Positions 17,898-26,865 are shown, counted from the stretch's first letter. The stretch is DNA of 64,000 nt from an uncultured Hoeflea sp. (GCF_947501405.1 NZ_CANMVK010000001.1:62001-126000); one strand, 5' to 3'. Notes: generated by a model from the letters alone, not told the origin. Numbers and translations are program-made.

Positions 17898-18656
17898 ATG
17901 CGCGTAGATCTCACCGGAAAAACCGCTCTGATCACCGGCGCGAGCCGTGGCATCGGGGAAGCGGCGGCGAGAATCATGGCGGGATATGGAGCCAGGGTCG
18001 TGCTGGCTGCCCGGTCAAAGTCCGACATTGAGCGCATTGCGGCCGAGATTGGTGATGCTGCCTTGGCGGTGGTCTGCGACGTCTCGCGCTATGACGATGT
18101 CCAGGCGGCGGTCGACGCCACGGTGGAGCATTTCGGCGGTTTGAATGTTCTGGTCAACAATGCCGGTATTATCGATCCGATTGCGCGGCTCGATCAATCC
18201 GATCCCGAGGCATGGGGCCGGGTGATCGATACCAATGTGAAAGGTGTCTATCACGGCCTGCGCGCCGGCATTCCCGCGATGAAGCGTTCCGGCGGTGGCG
18301 TGGCGATCAACATCTCGTCCGGCGCCGCCATCAGCACCTTGGAGGGATGGAGCCACTATTGTGCGTCCAAGGCGGCGGTGCTGTCACTGACACGTGCGGC
18401 GCACGCGGAAAACATGCAGGACAATATCCGTGTGGTGGGTCTGTCGCCCGGCACGGTTGCGACCGAAATGCAGCGCACCATTAAGGCCTCGGGCATCAAT
18501 CCGGTAGCCCTGCTCAATTGGGCCTGGCATATTTCGCCGGACTGGGCGGGCGAGGCGATTGCCTGGCTGACCACCGACGCGGCCAAGGAGCATGATGGTG
18601 GCGATTTCTCGCTCAAGAGCAAGGAAAACCAACGCGCCATCGGGCTGGTCGCATAA
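17898..18656 (+). CDS. short-chain dehydrogenase/reductase
   Basis: Classical SDR of 252 residues that oxidises or reduces an alcohol/carbonyl pair with NAD(P). The start at 17898 (MRVDLTGKTALITG) is chosen because AAAGGG lies six bases before it; another ATG is five codons upstream. Cofactor motif TGASRGIGE (about 12-20), NNAG (about 87), catalytic Ser in NISSGAA and the Tyr-x3-Lys in YCASKAA (about 150-156) are all present. The gene follows rutR on the same strand after a long gap, so it is probably separate. The substrate is unknown. Confidence 0.88.
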   Translation: MRVDLTGKTALITGASRGIGEAAARIMAGYGARVVLAARSKSDIERIAAEIGDAALAVVCDVSRYDDVQAAVDATVEHFGGLNVLVNNAGIIDPIARLDQSDPEAWGRVIDTNVKGVYHGLRAGIPAMKRSGGGVAINISSGAAISTLEGWSHYCASKAAVLSLTRAAHAENMQDNIRVVGLSPGTVATEMQRTIKASGINPVALLNWAWHISPDWAGEAIAWLTTDAAKEHDGGDFSLKSKENQRAIGLVA

Positions 18657-18775
18657 TCCGGCCAAGGCCGCACGCCCGATCAGTTATCAACAAATGCCGA
18701 TATTTCTATGTGGTGTCGCCGCATGGATTGCGCTAAGCCGGGTCGCGTTGATGACGCGACCGACGGGGCCAGGCA

Positions 18776-19180
18776 ATGAATATCGTGATTCACCACAATC
18801 CGGAGTGCGGGACCTCCCGCAACGTTCTTGAGATCATTCGCGGTTTCGCCGGCGAACCGGTGGTTGTCGAATATCTGAAAACCGGATGGACACGAGCGCA
18901 ATTGCTCGGTCTGTTTGCAGCCGCCGGGCTTACCCCGCGAGAAGCGTTGCGGGTGTCGAAATCGCCTGCGGTCGAGCTTGGGCTGACGGATCCCGATGTC
19001 GGTGACGACGCCCTGCTTAAGGCGATGGTCGCGCATCCGGTGCTGGTCAACCGGCCGATCGTGTGCACCGCCAGGGGCGTGGCATTGTGCCGTCCTTCGG
19101 AGGCGGTATTCGCCCTGCTCGATGTGCCATCCGGCGCCAGTTTTACAAAGGAAGACGGAGAGGTGGTGACCGCGCCATGA
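18776..19180 (+). CDS. arsC: arsenate reductase, glutaredoxin-dependent ArsC family
   Basis: Reduces arsenate to arsenite using glutathione/glutaredoxin. The 134-residue protein starts [18 protein letters not shown]; the catalytic Cys is at 11 in the family motif NPxCGTSRN, and the three arginine contacts are represented by the later PVLVNRPIV (about 88-96) segment. The stop overlaps the arsH start as ATGA. No arsR and no ArsB or Acr3 efflux gene is adjacent, which is unusual. Confidence 0.92.
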   Translation: MNIVIHHNPECGTSRNVLEIIRGFAGEPVVVEYLKTGWTRAQLLGLFAAAGLTPREALRVSKSPAVELGLTDPDVGDDALLKAMVAHPVLVNRPIVCTARGVALCRPSEAVFALLDVPSGASFTKEDGEVVTAP

Positions 19181-19893
19181 CGCAGGATTTGCACAACATT
19201 GTTCCCGATTGCCTCGATCAACCCGATGTTGATTATCTGGCGCTGCCGGACGAGCCGCGGCACAAGCCGCGGGTCCTGATGCTCTACGGATCGCTGCGGG
19301 TGCGGTCCTATTCGCGGTTTCTGACCTTCGAGGCCAAGCGGCTTCTCGAAGCGCTTGGCGCGGAAGTCAGGGTGTTCGATCCCGCGGGCCTGCCGCTGGT
19401 TGGCGACGCCAATGAGAGCCACGAAAAGGTTATCGAATTGCGGGAGCTGTCGCTGTGGTCGGAGGCGCAAGTCTGGTGCTCGCCCGAACGCCATGGCGCC
19501 ATGACCGGACTGATGAAAACCCAGATCGACTGGCTGCCGCTGGCGCCGATCGGCGGGGTCCGACCCACCCAGGGCCGAACCCTGGCGCTGATGCAGGTGT
19601 GCGGCGGGTCGCAGAGTTTCAACACCATCAACCAGTTGCGCACTCTGGGGCGCTGGATGCGGATGATAACCATCCCCAACCAGTCCTCGGTGCCCCGCGC
19701 ATTCGCGGAGTTTGACGGTGAGGGCCGCATGAAGCCCTCGTCCTATTACAATCGCGTGGTCGACGTGATGGAGGAACTCGTCAAATTCACCCTGCTTACC
19801 CGCGGGCGGAGCGCCTATCTGGTGGACCGCTATTCGGAGCGGGTGGAAAGCGCCGAAGAGCTGTCACGGCGGGTCAATCAGCGATCGATCTGA
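19177..19893 (+). CDS. arsH: ArsH NADPH-dependent FMN reductase
   Basis: Flavoprotein of 238 residues from the ATG at 19177, overlapping the arsC stop by four bases. The FMN loop is [17 protein letters not shown] (about 32-48), followed by [21 protein letters not shown] and [21 protein letters not shown], all typical of ArsH. ArsH oxidises trivalent methyl-arsenicals to the less toxic pentavalent form and also has quinone/azo reductase activity. Pairing with ArsC alone suggests partial arsenic detoxification at this site, with efflux encoded elsewhere. Confidence 0.93.
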   Translation: MTQDLHNIVPDCLDQPDVDYLALPDEPRHKPRVLMLYGSLRVRSYSRFLTFEAKRLLEALGAEVRVFDPAGLPLVGDANESHEKVIELRELSLWSEAQVWCSPERHGAMTGLMKTQIDWLPLAPIGGVRPTQGRTLALMQVCGGSQSFNTINQLRTLGRWMRMITIPNQSSVPRAFAEFDGEGRMKPSSYYNRVVDVMEELVKFTLLTRGRSAYLVDRYSERVESAEELSRRVNQRSI

Positions 19894-20037
19894 CAGGCCG
19901 CGCCGGGTCTGATGAGCACCGCTCGATTGAGGAACTGACCCAGACCACCCGCCCGGGCGAAACTATGCGTCAGGCGGGTGATGGCTGGGTTCACACCTAC
20001 TGCAGCCATGGCCGCAAGGGCGGGTGCGAGCCGGACC

Positions 20038-20574
20038 CTAGACGTCGCCGGTATACTCGCCGCGTGCGGGATAGTCGTTCTTGATTGCGAAATCGAGCGC
20101 GCCGACCAGCTCGGAGAAATGCGGACGCACGAAAGGCATGGTCTGCACCGAGCCGTAATAGAGCGTCTGTTGCGGCGTCACCATGAACAGGCCCGGTTCG
20201 GAAAACAGCGCCGGCTCCTCGATGCCGATCGAGGTCTTGCCGCGCGAGGTGGAGATGTAAAGACCCCATTCCCGGGCCTTGTCCAGCGGCAGATCATAGC
20301 CGAACCGCAAGCTGTCGGCGCCGATCTTGTCGGCCATCTGGCGGGTGCGTTCCTCGCCATCGGAGCTGACCGCGATGGTGGCCACGCCGCGCTCGGCAAA
20401 ATCGGCCACCCGCTTTTGCATTTCGGTGAGATAGGTGGCGCAGATCGGGCAATGCAGACCACGGTAGAAGCAGATGACAGTTCCGCGCTCCGAGGCGTCG
20501 GTGGTCAGGTCAAACTGGCCGTGATCGAGTGTGGGAAGAGAGAGGTCCGGGGTTTTTTGGCGGGGCATTAGCAT
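20038..20574 (-). CDS. peroxiredoxin-like AhpC/TSA-family protein
   Basis: Thioredoxin-fold protein of 178 residues. The redox motif is GLHCPICATYL with Cys42 and Cys45; the first is at the peroxidatic position. The opening RQKTPDLSLPTLDHGQFDLTT fits AhpC/TSA proteins. It lacks the resolving Cys of typical 2-Cys enzymes near the C-terminus, so the CxxC pair probably works alone. It is divergent from an AraC-type regulator, with a palindromic site between them, suggesting that the regulator controls it. The physiological oxidant is not known. Confidence 0.85.
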   Translation of the reverse strand: MLMPRQKTPDLSLPTLDHGQFDLTTDASERGTVICFYRGLHCPICATYLTEMQKRVADFAERGVATIAVSSDGEERTRQMADKIGADSLRFGYDLPLDKAREWGLYISTSRGKTSIGIEEPALFSEPGLFMVTPQQTLYYGSVQTMPFVRPHFSELVGALDFAIKNDYPARGEYTGDV

Positions 20575-20614
20575 CGGGGAAGCCTTTCAACGAGCTGGTT
20601 GCCTTGTCACATTA

Positions 20615-20640
20615 TCGGAATTATTATCTGTATAATCCGA
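20615..20640. promoter_or_regulatory. inverted repeat between peroxiredoxin and AraC-type genes
   Basis: TCGGAATTAT (20615-20624) and ATAATCCGA (20632-20640) form an inverted repeat, one base different in length, around seven bases. It lies in the 88-base divergent gap and is AT-rich against its surroundings. It is a likely operator or overlapping promoter for both genes. Confidence 0.55.
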
Positions 20641-20662
20641 TTAATCTGATGGAAAATCCGAA

Positions 20663-21427
20663 ATGCAATCCTTTGACCGCCTGACGACCCTGATGGAGCG
20701 GTTTGCGCTGCGGGTCTGCCCAGCCTCCGTGCAGCAGGCGGAGCTGGTGGTCACAAGTGTGGCGGACGGTTCGGCTTCGATGATCTGGTTCGGGGCGGCC
20801 GGGGTCGGGCGCGATCTCGCTTCGGACAGGGTGCTGCTCTCGGCGGCGGTGGATTGGGGCGGGACTGCCAACCCGCTGATGGCCGCGCTGCCGGCGCGGT
20901 CCTGCTACGATCTTGAGGGCGATACGGAACTTGCGGGGCTGGTGCGCCTGATCCGCTCGGAGATCGACGCCGCGCGCTGCGGCTCGGCCTCGGTGGTCAA
21001 CCGGCTTGGCGAGGTGTTGATCGTGCGGTTGCTGCGCGCGCAGATCGAGGCGGGATCGACCCGGCCGGGCCTGCTTGCGGGGCTGTCGGATCCACGGCTC
21101 AGCCGGGCGCTGGTGGCGATCCACGACCAGCCTGGGAGGGAGTGGCGCAATGACGATCTGGCGGCGATCGCCGGACTGTCGCTCAGTCGTTTCGCCGAGA
21201 GTTTCGCCGCCGTGACCGGAGAGACGCCGGCCGCCTATCTGCGGCGCTGGAGGCTGACCTTGGCGCGTCAGGACCTTAGGCGCGGCGACCGGGTGGATGC
21301 CGTTTCGCGGCGTTACGGCTACGGCTCGCCGGAGGGTTTTGCGCGGGCCTTCCGGCACCGGTTCGGCGTCAATCCGCTGGCGATGCGGCCTGAGGCCGGG
21401 CATCGCGGCCAGTTGACCGTGTCTTAA
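20663..21427 (+). CDS. AraC-family transcriptional regulator (cupin_6 type)
   Basis: Regulator of 254 residues. The N-terminal half (about 1-150) is a cupin-like sensor with the motif AARCGSASVVNRLGEVLIVRLLRAQIE. The C-terminal half has two helix-turn-helix units: WRNDDLAAIAGLSLSRFAESFAAVTGETPAAYLRRWRL and DAVSRRYGYGSPEGFARAFRHRFGVNPLAMR. Members of this group often control a neighbouring oxidoreductase or redox gene. It is divergent from the peroxiredoxin-like gene with an inverted repeat in the gap, so that is the likely target. The ligand is unknown. Confidence 0.88.
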   Translation: MQSFDRLTTLMERFALRVCPASVQQAELVVTSVADGSASMIWFGAAGVGRDLASDRVLLSAAVDWGGTANPLMAALPARSCYDLEGDTELAGLVRLIRSEIDAARCGSASVVNRLGEVLIVRLLRAQIEAGSTRPGLLAGLSDPRLSRALVAIHDQPGREWRNDDLAAIAGLSLSRFAESFAAVTGETPAAYLRRWRLTLARQDLRRGDRVDAVSRRYGYGSPEGFARAFRHRFGVNPLAMRPEAGHRGQLTVS

Positions 21428-21547
21428 TGACAGCGTGCCGCCCGCCTGAAAGTCTGGTTTCAGTTCGCTGTGACGGTGTTTCGGACGCTGTTCCGGGCCA
21501 GGGTCTGATTTAGGCCTTGGTTCGCTCCGGAGCCGCGCCGTTACGGT

Positions 21548-22174
21548 TCAGCGGTCGCGTTGCGCTGCCAGCAGCACAGTCTGGAAATCGCAATCCGGAT
21601 CTTCCGGGACGAAATCCACGAGGGTCAGTCCGTTCTCTATGAGGATCGCTTCATAGTCCTCCGGCGCCAGGCTCGCGTGGTAGACGCGGTCATCACCCAC
21701 ATGGCCGCTCACCTCGCCAGCTTCCGGCCCCACGGTCAGCATCAGCGTTCCGCCAGGCGCCAGATGGCCGGCCAGTCGCGGCAGCACCCCGCGCTGCTCG
21801 GTCTGGGTGAGGTGGAAAAAACTGTTCCAGCCGATCACCCCGTCAAATTGTTGACCCAGATCCAGTTCCCGCATGTCCGCCTGCAGCCAAACGCCTTCGG
21901 GGAACTTCAAGCGGGCGAGATCGATCATCGCCTGTGCGGCGTCGATGCCGGTCACCGCAAATCCGAGGCTTGTGAGATATTTGGCGATCGGATCGCCGCT
22001 GCCGCAGCCCACATCTAGCACGGAAGCCTTCGGCGGCAGCAAAGCGGCGAAGCGGTCAAGCCAGATCTTTTCATAGAGATGTTTGCCACGCTCGGCGTCA
22101 AACCGGGCGGCATTGCGCTCATAGACGTCCCGGGTTTGCCGGGACAGGGCCTGAAGGTCGCGGCGATCATTCAT
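21548..22174 (-). CDS. class I SAM-dependent methyltransferase
   Basis: Protein of 208 residues with SAM-binding motif VLDVGCGSGDPIAKYL (about 52-67), acidic residue in VTGIDAAQAMIDLA, and LQADMRELD followed by DGVIGWNSFFHLT. This is a Methyltransf_25-type fold. The acceptor is unknown. It stands alone between the AraC gene, with which it is convergent, and a DUF2799 gene on the same strand starting 24 bases before it, so the two could share a transcript. Confidence 0.88.
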   Translation of the reverse strand: MNDRRDLQALSRQTRDVYERNAARFDAERGKHLYEKIWLDRFAALLPPKASVLDVGCGSGDPIAKYLTSLGFAVTGIDAAQAMIDLARLKFPEGVWLQADMRELDLGQQFDGVIGWNSFFHLTQTEQRGVLPRLAGHLAPGGTLMLTVGPEAGEVSGHVGDDRVYHASLAPEDYEAILIENGLTLVDFVPEDPDCDFQTVLLAAQRDR

Positions 22175-22197
22175 GGGCAGGTCTCCGGTGGCAGCCG

Positions 22198-22794
22198 TCA
22201 GCTTCTTCCCGCGCGGCTGTAGCGGAAATCCGTCATGTCGTCCTCTATGCGGCGCAGATCCGATTGCAGCCGGCCGACCTCACGTTCCAGATCGCGGATT
22301 CTCCAGCGGTTGTCATCGATCCGGCGCTGGATGTCACGATCGCCGGTCGTGTTCGCGCGGAGCAGATCCTCATCGTCGCGGATCGTCTGCTCGAGACCGC
22401 GAATCTGCGATTCCTTGCTGCTTATGTCGCTTTTCACGCGATGATGAGCCTTGCCGAGGCTGTAACCCTCACGAAATCCGGGATCGAGATCGACCGGGCA
22501 GACATTGGCGTAGGACCTGCCCTGACTGCCGACTGCGAGACCATTGAGCGGCGTGCAGTAGCGCGGCAGTCCCTGCTGGTAGCCCTGAAACCAAAGCGTC
22601 TGGTCGGCGACGATGCCGGCGCGCTCACAGGCTTTGACGTGACGGGCGAAGCGATCTTGCGGGTTGTGGCCCGCCGCACCGTCCTGCTCGCCGATTACCC
22701 GCCAGTCGGCGGCCACGCATTCCTCCTTGGAGAGCGTCTGGCAGGAGCCAAGGAACACGCACACCGCAAGAAGCCCAATTAACCGCACTATCAT
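22198..22794 (-). CDS. DUF2799 lipoprotein with coiled coil
   Basis: Protein of 198 residues with a lipoprotein signal peptide: hydrophobic LLAVCVFLGS followed by the lipobox Cys at 18. The middle part (WRVIGEQDGAAGHNPQDRFARHVKACERAGI...YQQGLPRYC...GFREGYSLGKAHH) matches DUF2799. The last 80 residues form a charged coiled coil (RGLEQTIRDDEDLLRANTTGDRDIQRRIDDNRWRIRDLEREV). It would be anchored to an outer or inner membrane leaflet facing the periplasm. Function unknown. Confidence 0.85.
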   Translation of the reverse strand: MIVRLIGLLAVCVFLGSCQTLSKEECVAADWRVIGEQDGAAGHNPQDRFARHVKACERAGIVADQTLWFQGYQQGLPRYCTPLNGLAVGSQGRSYANVCPVDLDPGFREGYSLGKAHHRVKSDISSKESQIRGLEQTIRDDEDLLRANTTGDRDIQRRIDDNRWRIRDLEREVGRLQSDLRRIEDDMTDFRYSRAGRS

Positions 22795-22975
22795 TCGTCA
22801 CTCCCACGAGACCATGACGGAAAAAACACAGCGGCGGTGATAGCGCCTGTGGGTCGGATTGGCAAACTACCCGGCAAGACCACTTGGGCCCTTTAGGGCC
22901 TATCCAGCGTTCCCGGAGCAGGGGCGGCGGCTGTTTTATCAACGCCGCCGCCAAAGGCCACCGGGCCGTGTTGCG

Positions 22976-23428
22976 TCAGGCCGCCTGGTTGACCGGATGG
23001 ATCATCCGCGAACTGATCGCCAGGCGGTTCCAGGTGTTGATCATCGAGATGGCCACCGACAAGCGGGTCAGGTCGGCCGGCCCGAAATGCTCAAGCACCT
23101 CCGCATAAAGCGCGTCGGAGGCATCTTCCGAAGCGATCAGGGTGAGCGCTTCGGTCCAGGCCAGTGCTGTGCGTTCCGCTGGCGTGAACAGCGGCGATTC
23201 CTTCCAGGCGGACACAAGGTAGAGCCGCTGCTCGGTTTCGCCGTCGGCGCGGGCTTCGCGCGAATGCAATTCAACGCAATAGGAGCATCCGTTGATTTGC
23301 GAGGCCCGGAGCTTGATCAGATGCAGCAGTTTCGGGTCGAGGCCCGAAGCCTGGACCGCCTGATTGAGCTTGAAGACGGCCTTCATGATTTCGGGTTCGG
23401 CCTCGTGATAGTGAAGACGGGATTGCAT
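22976..23428 (-). CDS. carboxymuconolactone decarboxylase / AhpD-family protein
   Basis: Small redox protein of 150 residues. The AhpD motif QINGCSYCVELHSREAR holds Cys48 and Cys51 and a downstream His, the proton-relay triad of alkylhydroperoxidase-like proteins. The opening LHYHEAEPEIMKAVFKLNQAVQASGLDPKLLHLIKLRAS is typical of the group. It lies 30 bases after an Rrf2-type regulator gene on the same strand, so the two form an operon and the regulator probably represses both in response to oxidative or nitrosative stress. Confidence 0.9.
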   Translation of the reverse strand: MQSRLHYHEAEPEIMKAVFKLNQAVQASGLDPKLLHLIKLRASQINGCSYCVELHSREARADGETEQRLYLVSAWKESPLFTPAERTALAWTEALTLIASEDASDALYAEVLEHFGPADLTRLSVAISMINTWNRLAISSRMIHPVNQAA

Positions 23429-23458
23429 GGGATCGGGTCCTTTCTGTTGGTTGCAGAC

Positions 23459-23956
23459 TTATTTGCGGCGACGCTGGTTGGCCTCGAGAAAGGCACATCC
23501 GCGGGCGATCACGCGCGGATCGCTTTCGCTGACAAATTCTTCGACGATGTCGGAAAGCCGGACCTCGGCAAGGGCCGAACGGTATACCCGTTCGGCGCGC
23601 AGCATGGCGCGGTTGATGCCGCAGGGAAGCGGATAGGCATTGTCGGGCAGCGGATTGCCGCCGCGTTTGCGGATCTCGGCGCAACGGAATGCCGGTTGCT
23701 GTCCCTCCACGGCCACAACGATATCGGCAAGTGTAATCCGGTCCGCGGGACGGGCGAGCTGATAGCCGCCCGATGGTCCGGAGGCGGATGTCAGAATCTC
23801 GGCATCGGTCAGTTTCGCCAGATGCTTGAGCAAATAGGATTGCGATACGCCATGGAAATCCGCCAACGCGGAAGCGGGCATTGCGGCACCCGGCTCCAGT
23901 CCGGCCAGGGTTGCCACACAGTGGATCGCCACTTCAACGCCATCGCCCAGTTTCAT
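23459..23956 (-). CDS. Rrf2-family transcriptional regulator
   Basis: Winged-helix regulator of 165 residues from the ATG at 23956, preceded by GGGAGAA. An upstream frame to 24034 overlaps the palindromic operators and is not favoured. The DNA-binding part is MPASALADFHGVSQSYLLKHLAKLTDAEILTSASGPSGGYQLARPADRITLADIV. The Cys arrangement differs from IscR and NsrR: Cys at 13, and two Cys about 20 residues apart (FRCAEI and PLPCGI), so a simple disulfide or thiol switch is more likely than a 2Fe-2S cluster. Two palindromes just upstream suggest self-control together with the AhpD gene. Confidence 0.88.
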   Translation of the reverse strand: MKLGDGVEVAIHCVATLAGLEPGAAMPASALADFHGVSQSYLLKHLAKLTDAEILTSASGPSGGYQLARPADRITLADIVVAVEGQQPAFRCAEIRKRGGNPLPDNAYPLPCGINRAMLRAERVYRSALAEVRLSDIVEEFVSESDPRVIARGCAFLEANQRRRK

Positions 23957-23977
23957 CGACACGTTCTCCCATTTCTG

Positions 23978-24007
23978 GATAATCATTATCAAGGATAAAA
24001 AATATCC
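23978..24007. promoter_or_regulatory. two adjacent palindromes upstream of the Rrf2 gene
   Basis: GATAATCATTATC (23978-23990) is a perfect 13-base palindrome, and GGATA-AAAAA-TATCC (23993-24007) is a perfect inverted repeat directly beside it. Both lie 22 to 51 bases before the Rrf2 start, where a repressor would block transcription. They are good candidates for the Rrf2 operator. Confidence 0.6.
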
Positions 24008-24098
24008 GCAATAGGAACTTTGCCACCAATGCAAAACGACCGGCCGTCTGGGACGGCCGGTCGTATGTCGCGTTTACTGATCTGGACTGATTTCGATG

Positions 24099-25409
24099 CT
24101 ACTCCGCGGCCTGCTTGGCCATCGGATTGTTCGGATGGCTGGTCCAGTTGGCGTAATCAGGGTCGATCTCGCGCCCGGTGCGCGGATCGGTGCCCTCGGT
24201 CATTTCCACCATGGTGATGCAATCGTCCACCGGGCAGACATTGACGCACAGATTGCAGCCAACGCACTCGTCGTCCATGACCTCGAAATGCCGCACACCA
24301 TCGACCATCGAGGTGATCGCCTGGTGAGAGGTGTCCTCGCAGGCGATGTGACAGCGGCCGCATTTGATGCACAGGTCCTGATCGATCTTGGCTTTGGTGA
24401 CATAGTTGAGATTGAGATATTGCCAGTCGGTGACATTGGGCGCCGCGCGGCCCTGGAAATCGGCGATTGTTGCGTAGCCCTTCTCGTCCATCCAGTCCGA
24501 CAGGCCCTGCGCCATCTCCTCGACGATCTTGAAACCGTAGGTCATGGCCGCGGTGCAGACCTGCACCGTGCCGCAGCCCAGCGCGATGAATTCGGCGGCG
24601 TCGCGCCATGTCTGCACGCCGCCGATGCCGGAAATCGGCAGGCCGCGGGTTTCGGTATCGCGAGCGATCTCCGCCACCATGTTGAGCGCGATCGGCTTGA
24701 CCGCAGGGCCGCAATAGCCGCCATGCGAGCCCTTGCCGTCAATGGTCGGCATCGGCGCGAAATTGTCGAGATCCACCGAGACAATCGACGAGATGGTGTT
24801 GATCAGCGACACTGCGTCGGCGCCGCCAGCCTTGGCGGCACGGGCCGGGTAGCGGATGTCTGTGATGTTGGGGGTGAGTTTGACGATTACCGGCAGGCGG
24901 CAATACTGCTTGCACCACTCGGCGACCATCTGGATGTATTCGGGCACCTGGCCCACGGCCGACCCCATGCCGCGTTCGCTCATGCCGTGCGGGCAGCCGA
25001 AATTCAGTTCGATGCCATCGGCGCCGGTGTCCTCGACACGCGGCAGGATCGCCTTCCAGCTCGCTTCCTCGCAGGGCACCATGATCGAGACGATCATCGC
25101 CCGGTCCGGCCAGCGCTTCTTGACCTCGGCGATCTCGCGTAAATTGACCTCGAGATCGCGGTCGGTGATCAGTTCGATGTTGTTGAGCCCCAAAAGCCTG
25201 CGGTCCGGGCCCCAGATCGCGCCGTAGCGCGGTCCATTGACATTGACCACTGGCGGTCCGGCCTCGCCAAGCGTTTTCCAGACGACCCCGCCCCATCCGG
25301 CCTCGAAAGCGCGTTCGACATTGTAGGCCTTGTCGGTCGGAGGCGCGGACGCCAGCCAGAACGGGTTGGGGGATTTGATGCCGATGAAATTGGTGGATAG
25401 ATCAGCCAT
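24099..25409 (-). CDS. preA: NAD(P)-dependent dihydropyrimidine dehydrogenase, catalytic subunit
   Basis: First step of reductive pyrimidine breakdown: uracil or thymine to the dihydro form. The 436-residue protein has an FMN TIM barrel (about 1-310; GIKSPNPFWLASAPPTDKAYNVERAF, then the catalytic-loop NFGCPHGMSERGMG) and a C-terminal ferredoxin domain with two 4Fe-4S clusters: CIKCGRCHIACE (about 340-351) and CVGCNLCVNVCPVDDC (about 378-393). It corresponds to the C-terminal half of the mammalian enzyme and pairs with PreT, encoded 16 bases upstream on the same strand. Confidence 0.95.
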   Translation of the reverse strand: MADLSTNFIGIKSPNPFWLASAPPTDKAYNVERAFEAGWGGVVWKTLGEAGPPVVNVNGPRYGAIWGPDRRLLGLNNIELITDRDLEVNLREIAEVKKRWPDRAMIVSIMVPCEEASWKAILPRVEDTGADGIELNFGCPHGMSERGMGSAVGQVPEYIQMVAEWCKQYCRLPVIVKLTPNITDIRYPARAAKAGGADAVSLINTISSIVSVDLDNFAPMPTIDGKGSHGGYCGPAVKPIALNMVAEIARDTETRGLPISGIGGVQTWRDAAEFIALGCGTVQVCTAAMTYGFKIVEEMAQGLSDWMDEKGYATIADFQGRAAPNVTDWQYLNLNYVTKAKIDQDLCIKCGRCHIACEDTSHQAITSMVDGVRHFEVMDDECVGCNLCVNVCPVDDCITMVEMTEGTDPRTGREIDPDYANWTSHPNNPMAKQAAE

Positions 25410-25425
25410 GATGTCGTCTCCTCCC

Positions 25426-26772
25426 TTAGCCCATCAGGGCCTGGTGAATGCTCCGGGCAGCGATCTTGCCGTCTTCGACGGAGACCACGGTGAGATCTTC
25501 TCCGCCGGCGATGCAATCGCCGCCGGCCCAGATCTTCGCATGCGATGTGCGGCGGTGATCATCGGTGCGGATGCGGCCTTTCTCCAGGTCGATGCCGGAA
25601 ATCGGGCCGGCATCCGGGGTCTGGCCGATGGCCTTGAACACCTGGTCGGCTTGCAGCGTCACCTCTTCGCCGGTTCCTGCAAGCTTGCCATCACCATTGA
25701 GCATGGTCTTTTCCAGTGTGACGCCTGACACGGCGCCATCGCTCACCTCAAGGGCCTTGGGCATCATCCAGTGGCGGATGACGACGCCGTTGGTCTGGGC
25801 CAGTTCCTGCTCGTAGAGCGAGGCGTTCATGTGCTCCTGGCCGCGCCGGTAGGCGATCGTGACCTCTTCGGCGCCCAGCAATTTGGACTGGATGGCAGCG
25901 TCGATTGCCGTCATGCCGCCGCCGATAACGACGACCCGGCGGCCGACTTCCAGTGCCGAAAGATCTTCCGACTGGCGCAGCACGCCGATGAAATCGACGG
26001 CGTCAATCACACCGCGGGCGTTTTCGCCTTCGAGCCCCAACGCGTTGACGCCAGGAAGGCCGAGGCCGAGAAACACCGCGTCATAGTCGGCTGCGAGCTG
26101 ATCGAGCGTCACGTCGCGGCCGAGCGCCTTGCCGTGCTCGATGGTAATGCCACCGATTTGAAGAATGAAATCGACCTCGTCCTGGGCGAAGTCATTGGTG
26201 GTCTTGTAAGCGGCGATACCAAATTCATTGAGCCCGCCGGATTTCTCCCGGGCTTCGAACACAGTGACATCGTGGCCATGCACGGCCAGGCCGTGCGCGC
26301 AGGACAGTCCGGCCGGCCCGGCGCCGACCACGGCGACCTTCTTGCCGGTGGGGGCGGCGCGCTCAAACGGGTGCGGCTGCTCGCGTTCCATGAAGGTGTC
26401 GGTGGCGTGGCGTTGCAGCAGGCCGATCTTGACCGGCTTGCCTTCCGCGGCCTCGCGCACGCAGGCCTCCTCGCACAGGGTCTCGGTCGGGCAAACGCGG
26501 GCGCACATGCCGCCCATGATGTTTTCGTCAAAAATCGTCTTGGCCGATCCGACCGGATTGCCGGCCTGGATCTTGCGGATGAACATCGGAATGTCGATCG
26601 ATGTCGGGCAGGCCGTCATGCAGGGCGCATCGTAGCAGAAATAGCAGCGGTCGGCCTCTACAAGCGCCTCATGCGGCGTTAGCGGCGGGTGAACATCGGA
26701 GAAATTGTCTGCGTAATCGGCGTCGGAAAGACGCCTGGATTTCACGTCGCTGGCATCGGACACAGTCGTCAT
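25426..26772 (-). CDS. preT: dihydropyrimidine dehydrogenase, FAD/NAD(P)H subunit
   Basis: Electron-entry partner of PreA, 448 residues. The N-terminal Fe-S domain carries CYFCYDAPCMTACPT (43-57) and GGMCARVCPTETLCEEAC (87-104), as in glutamate synthase small subunits. FAD binding is at VAVVGAGPAGLSCAHGLA (147-164) and NAD(P)H binding at VVVIGGGMTAIDAA (about 285). It takes electrons from NAD(P)H and passes them by flavin and Fe-S centres to PreA. It is the first gene of the two-gene operon. The start at 26772 faces an AT-rich 205-base divergent gap with palindromic sites. Confidence 0.94.
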   Translation of the reverse strand: MTTVSDASDVKSRRLSDADYADNFSDVHPPLTPHEALVEADRCYFCYDAPCMTACPTSIDIPMFIRKIQAGNPVGSAKTIFDENIMGGMCARVCPTETLCEEACVREAAEGKPVKIGLLQRHATDTFMEREQPHPFERAAPTGKKVAVVGAGPAGLSCAHGLAVHGHDVTVFEAREKSGGLNEFGIAAYKTTNDFAQDEVDFILQIGGITIEHGKALGRDVTLDQLAADYDAVFLGLGLPGVNALGLEGENARGVIDAVDFIGVLRQSEDLSALEVGRRVVVIGGGMTAIDAAIQSKLLGAEEVTIAYRRGQEHMNASLYEQELAQTNGVVIRHWMMPKALEVSDGAVSGVTLEKTMLNGDGKLAGTGEEVTLQADQVFKAIGQTPDAGPISGIDLEKGRIRTDDHRRTSHAKIWAGGDCIAGGEDLTVVSVEDGKIAARSIHQALMG

Positions 26773-26865
26773 CAGGACCCCCTCTTTGTCGAGAACCTCG
26801 TTAGCGGTCTTGTCTGGCGCAACTCCTCAGTGACGCCATCGCCGCGATTGGCAAAGAATGAAACG

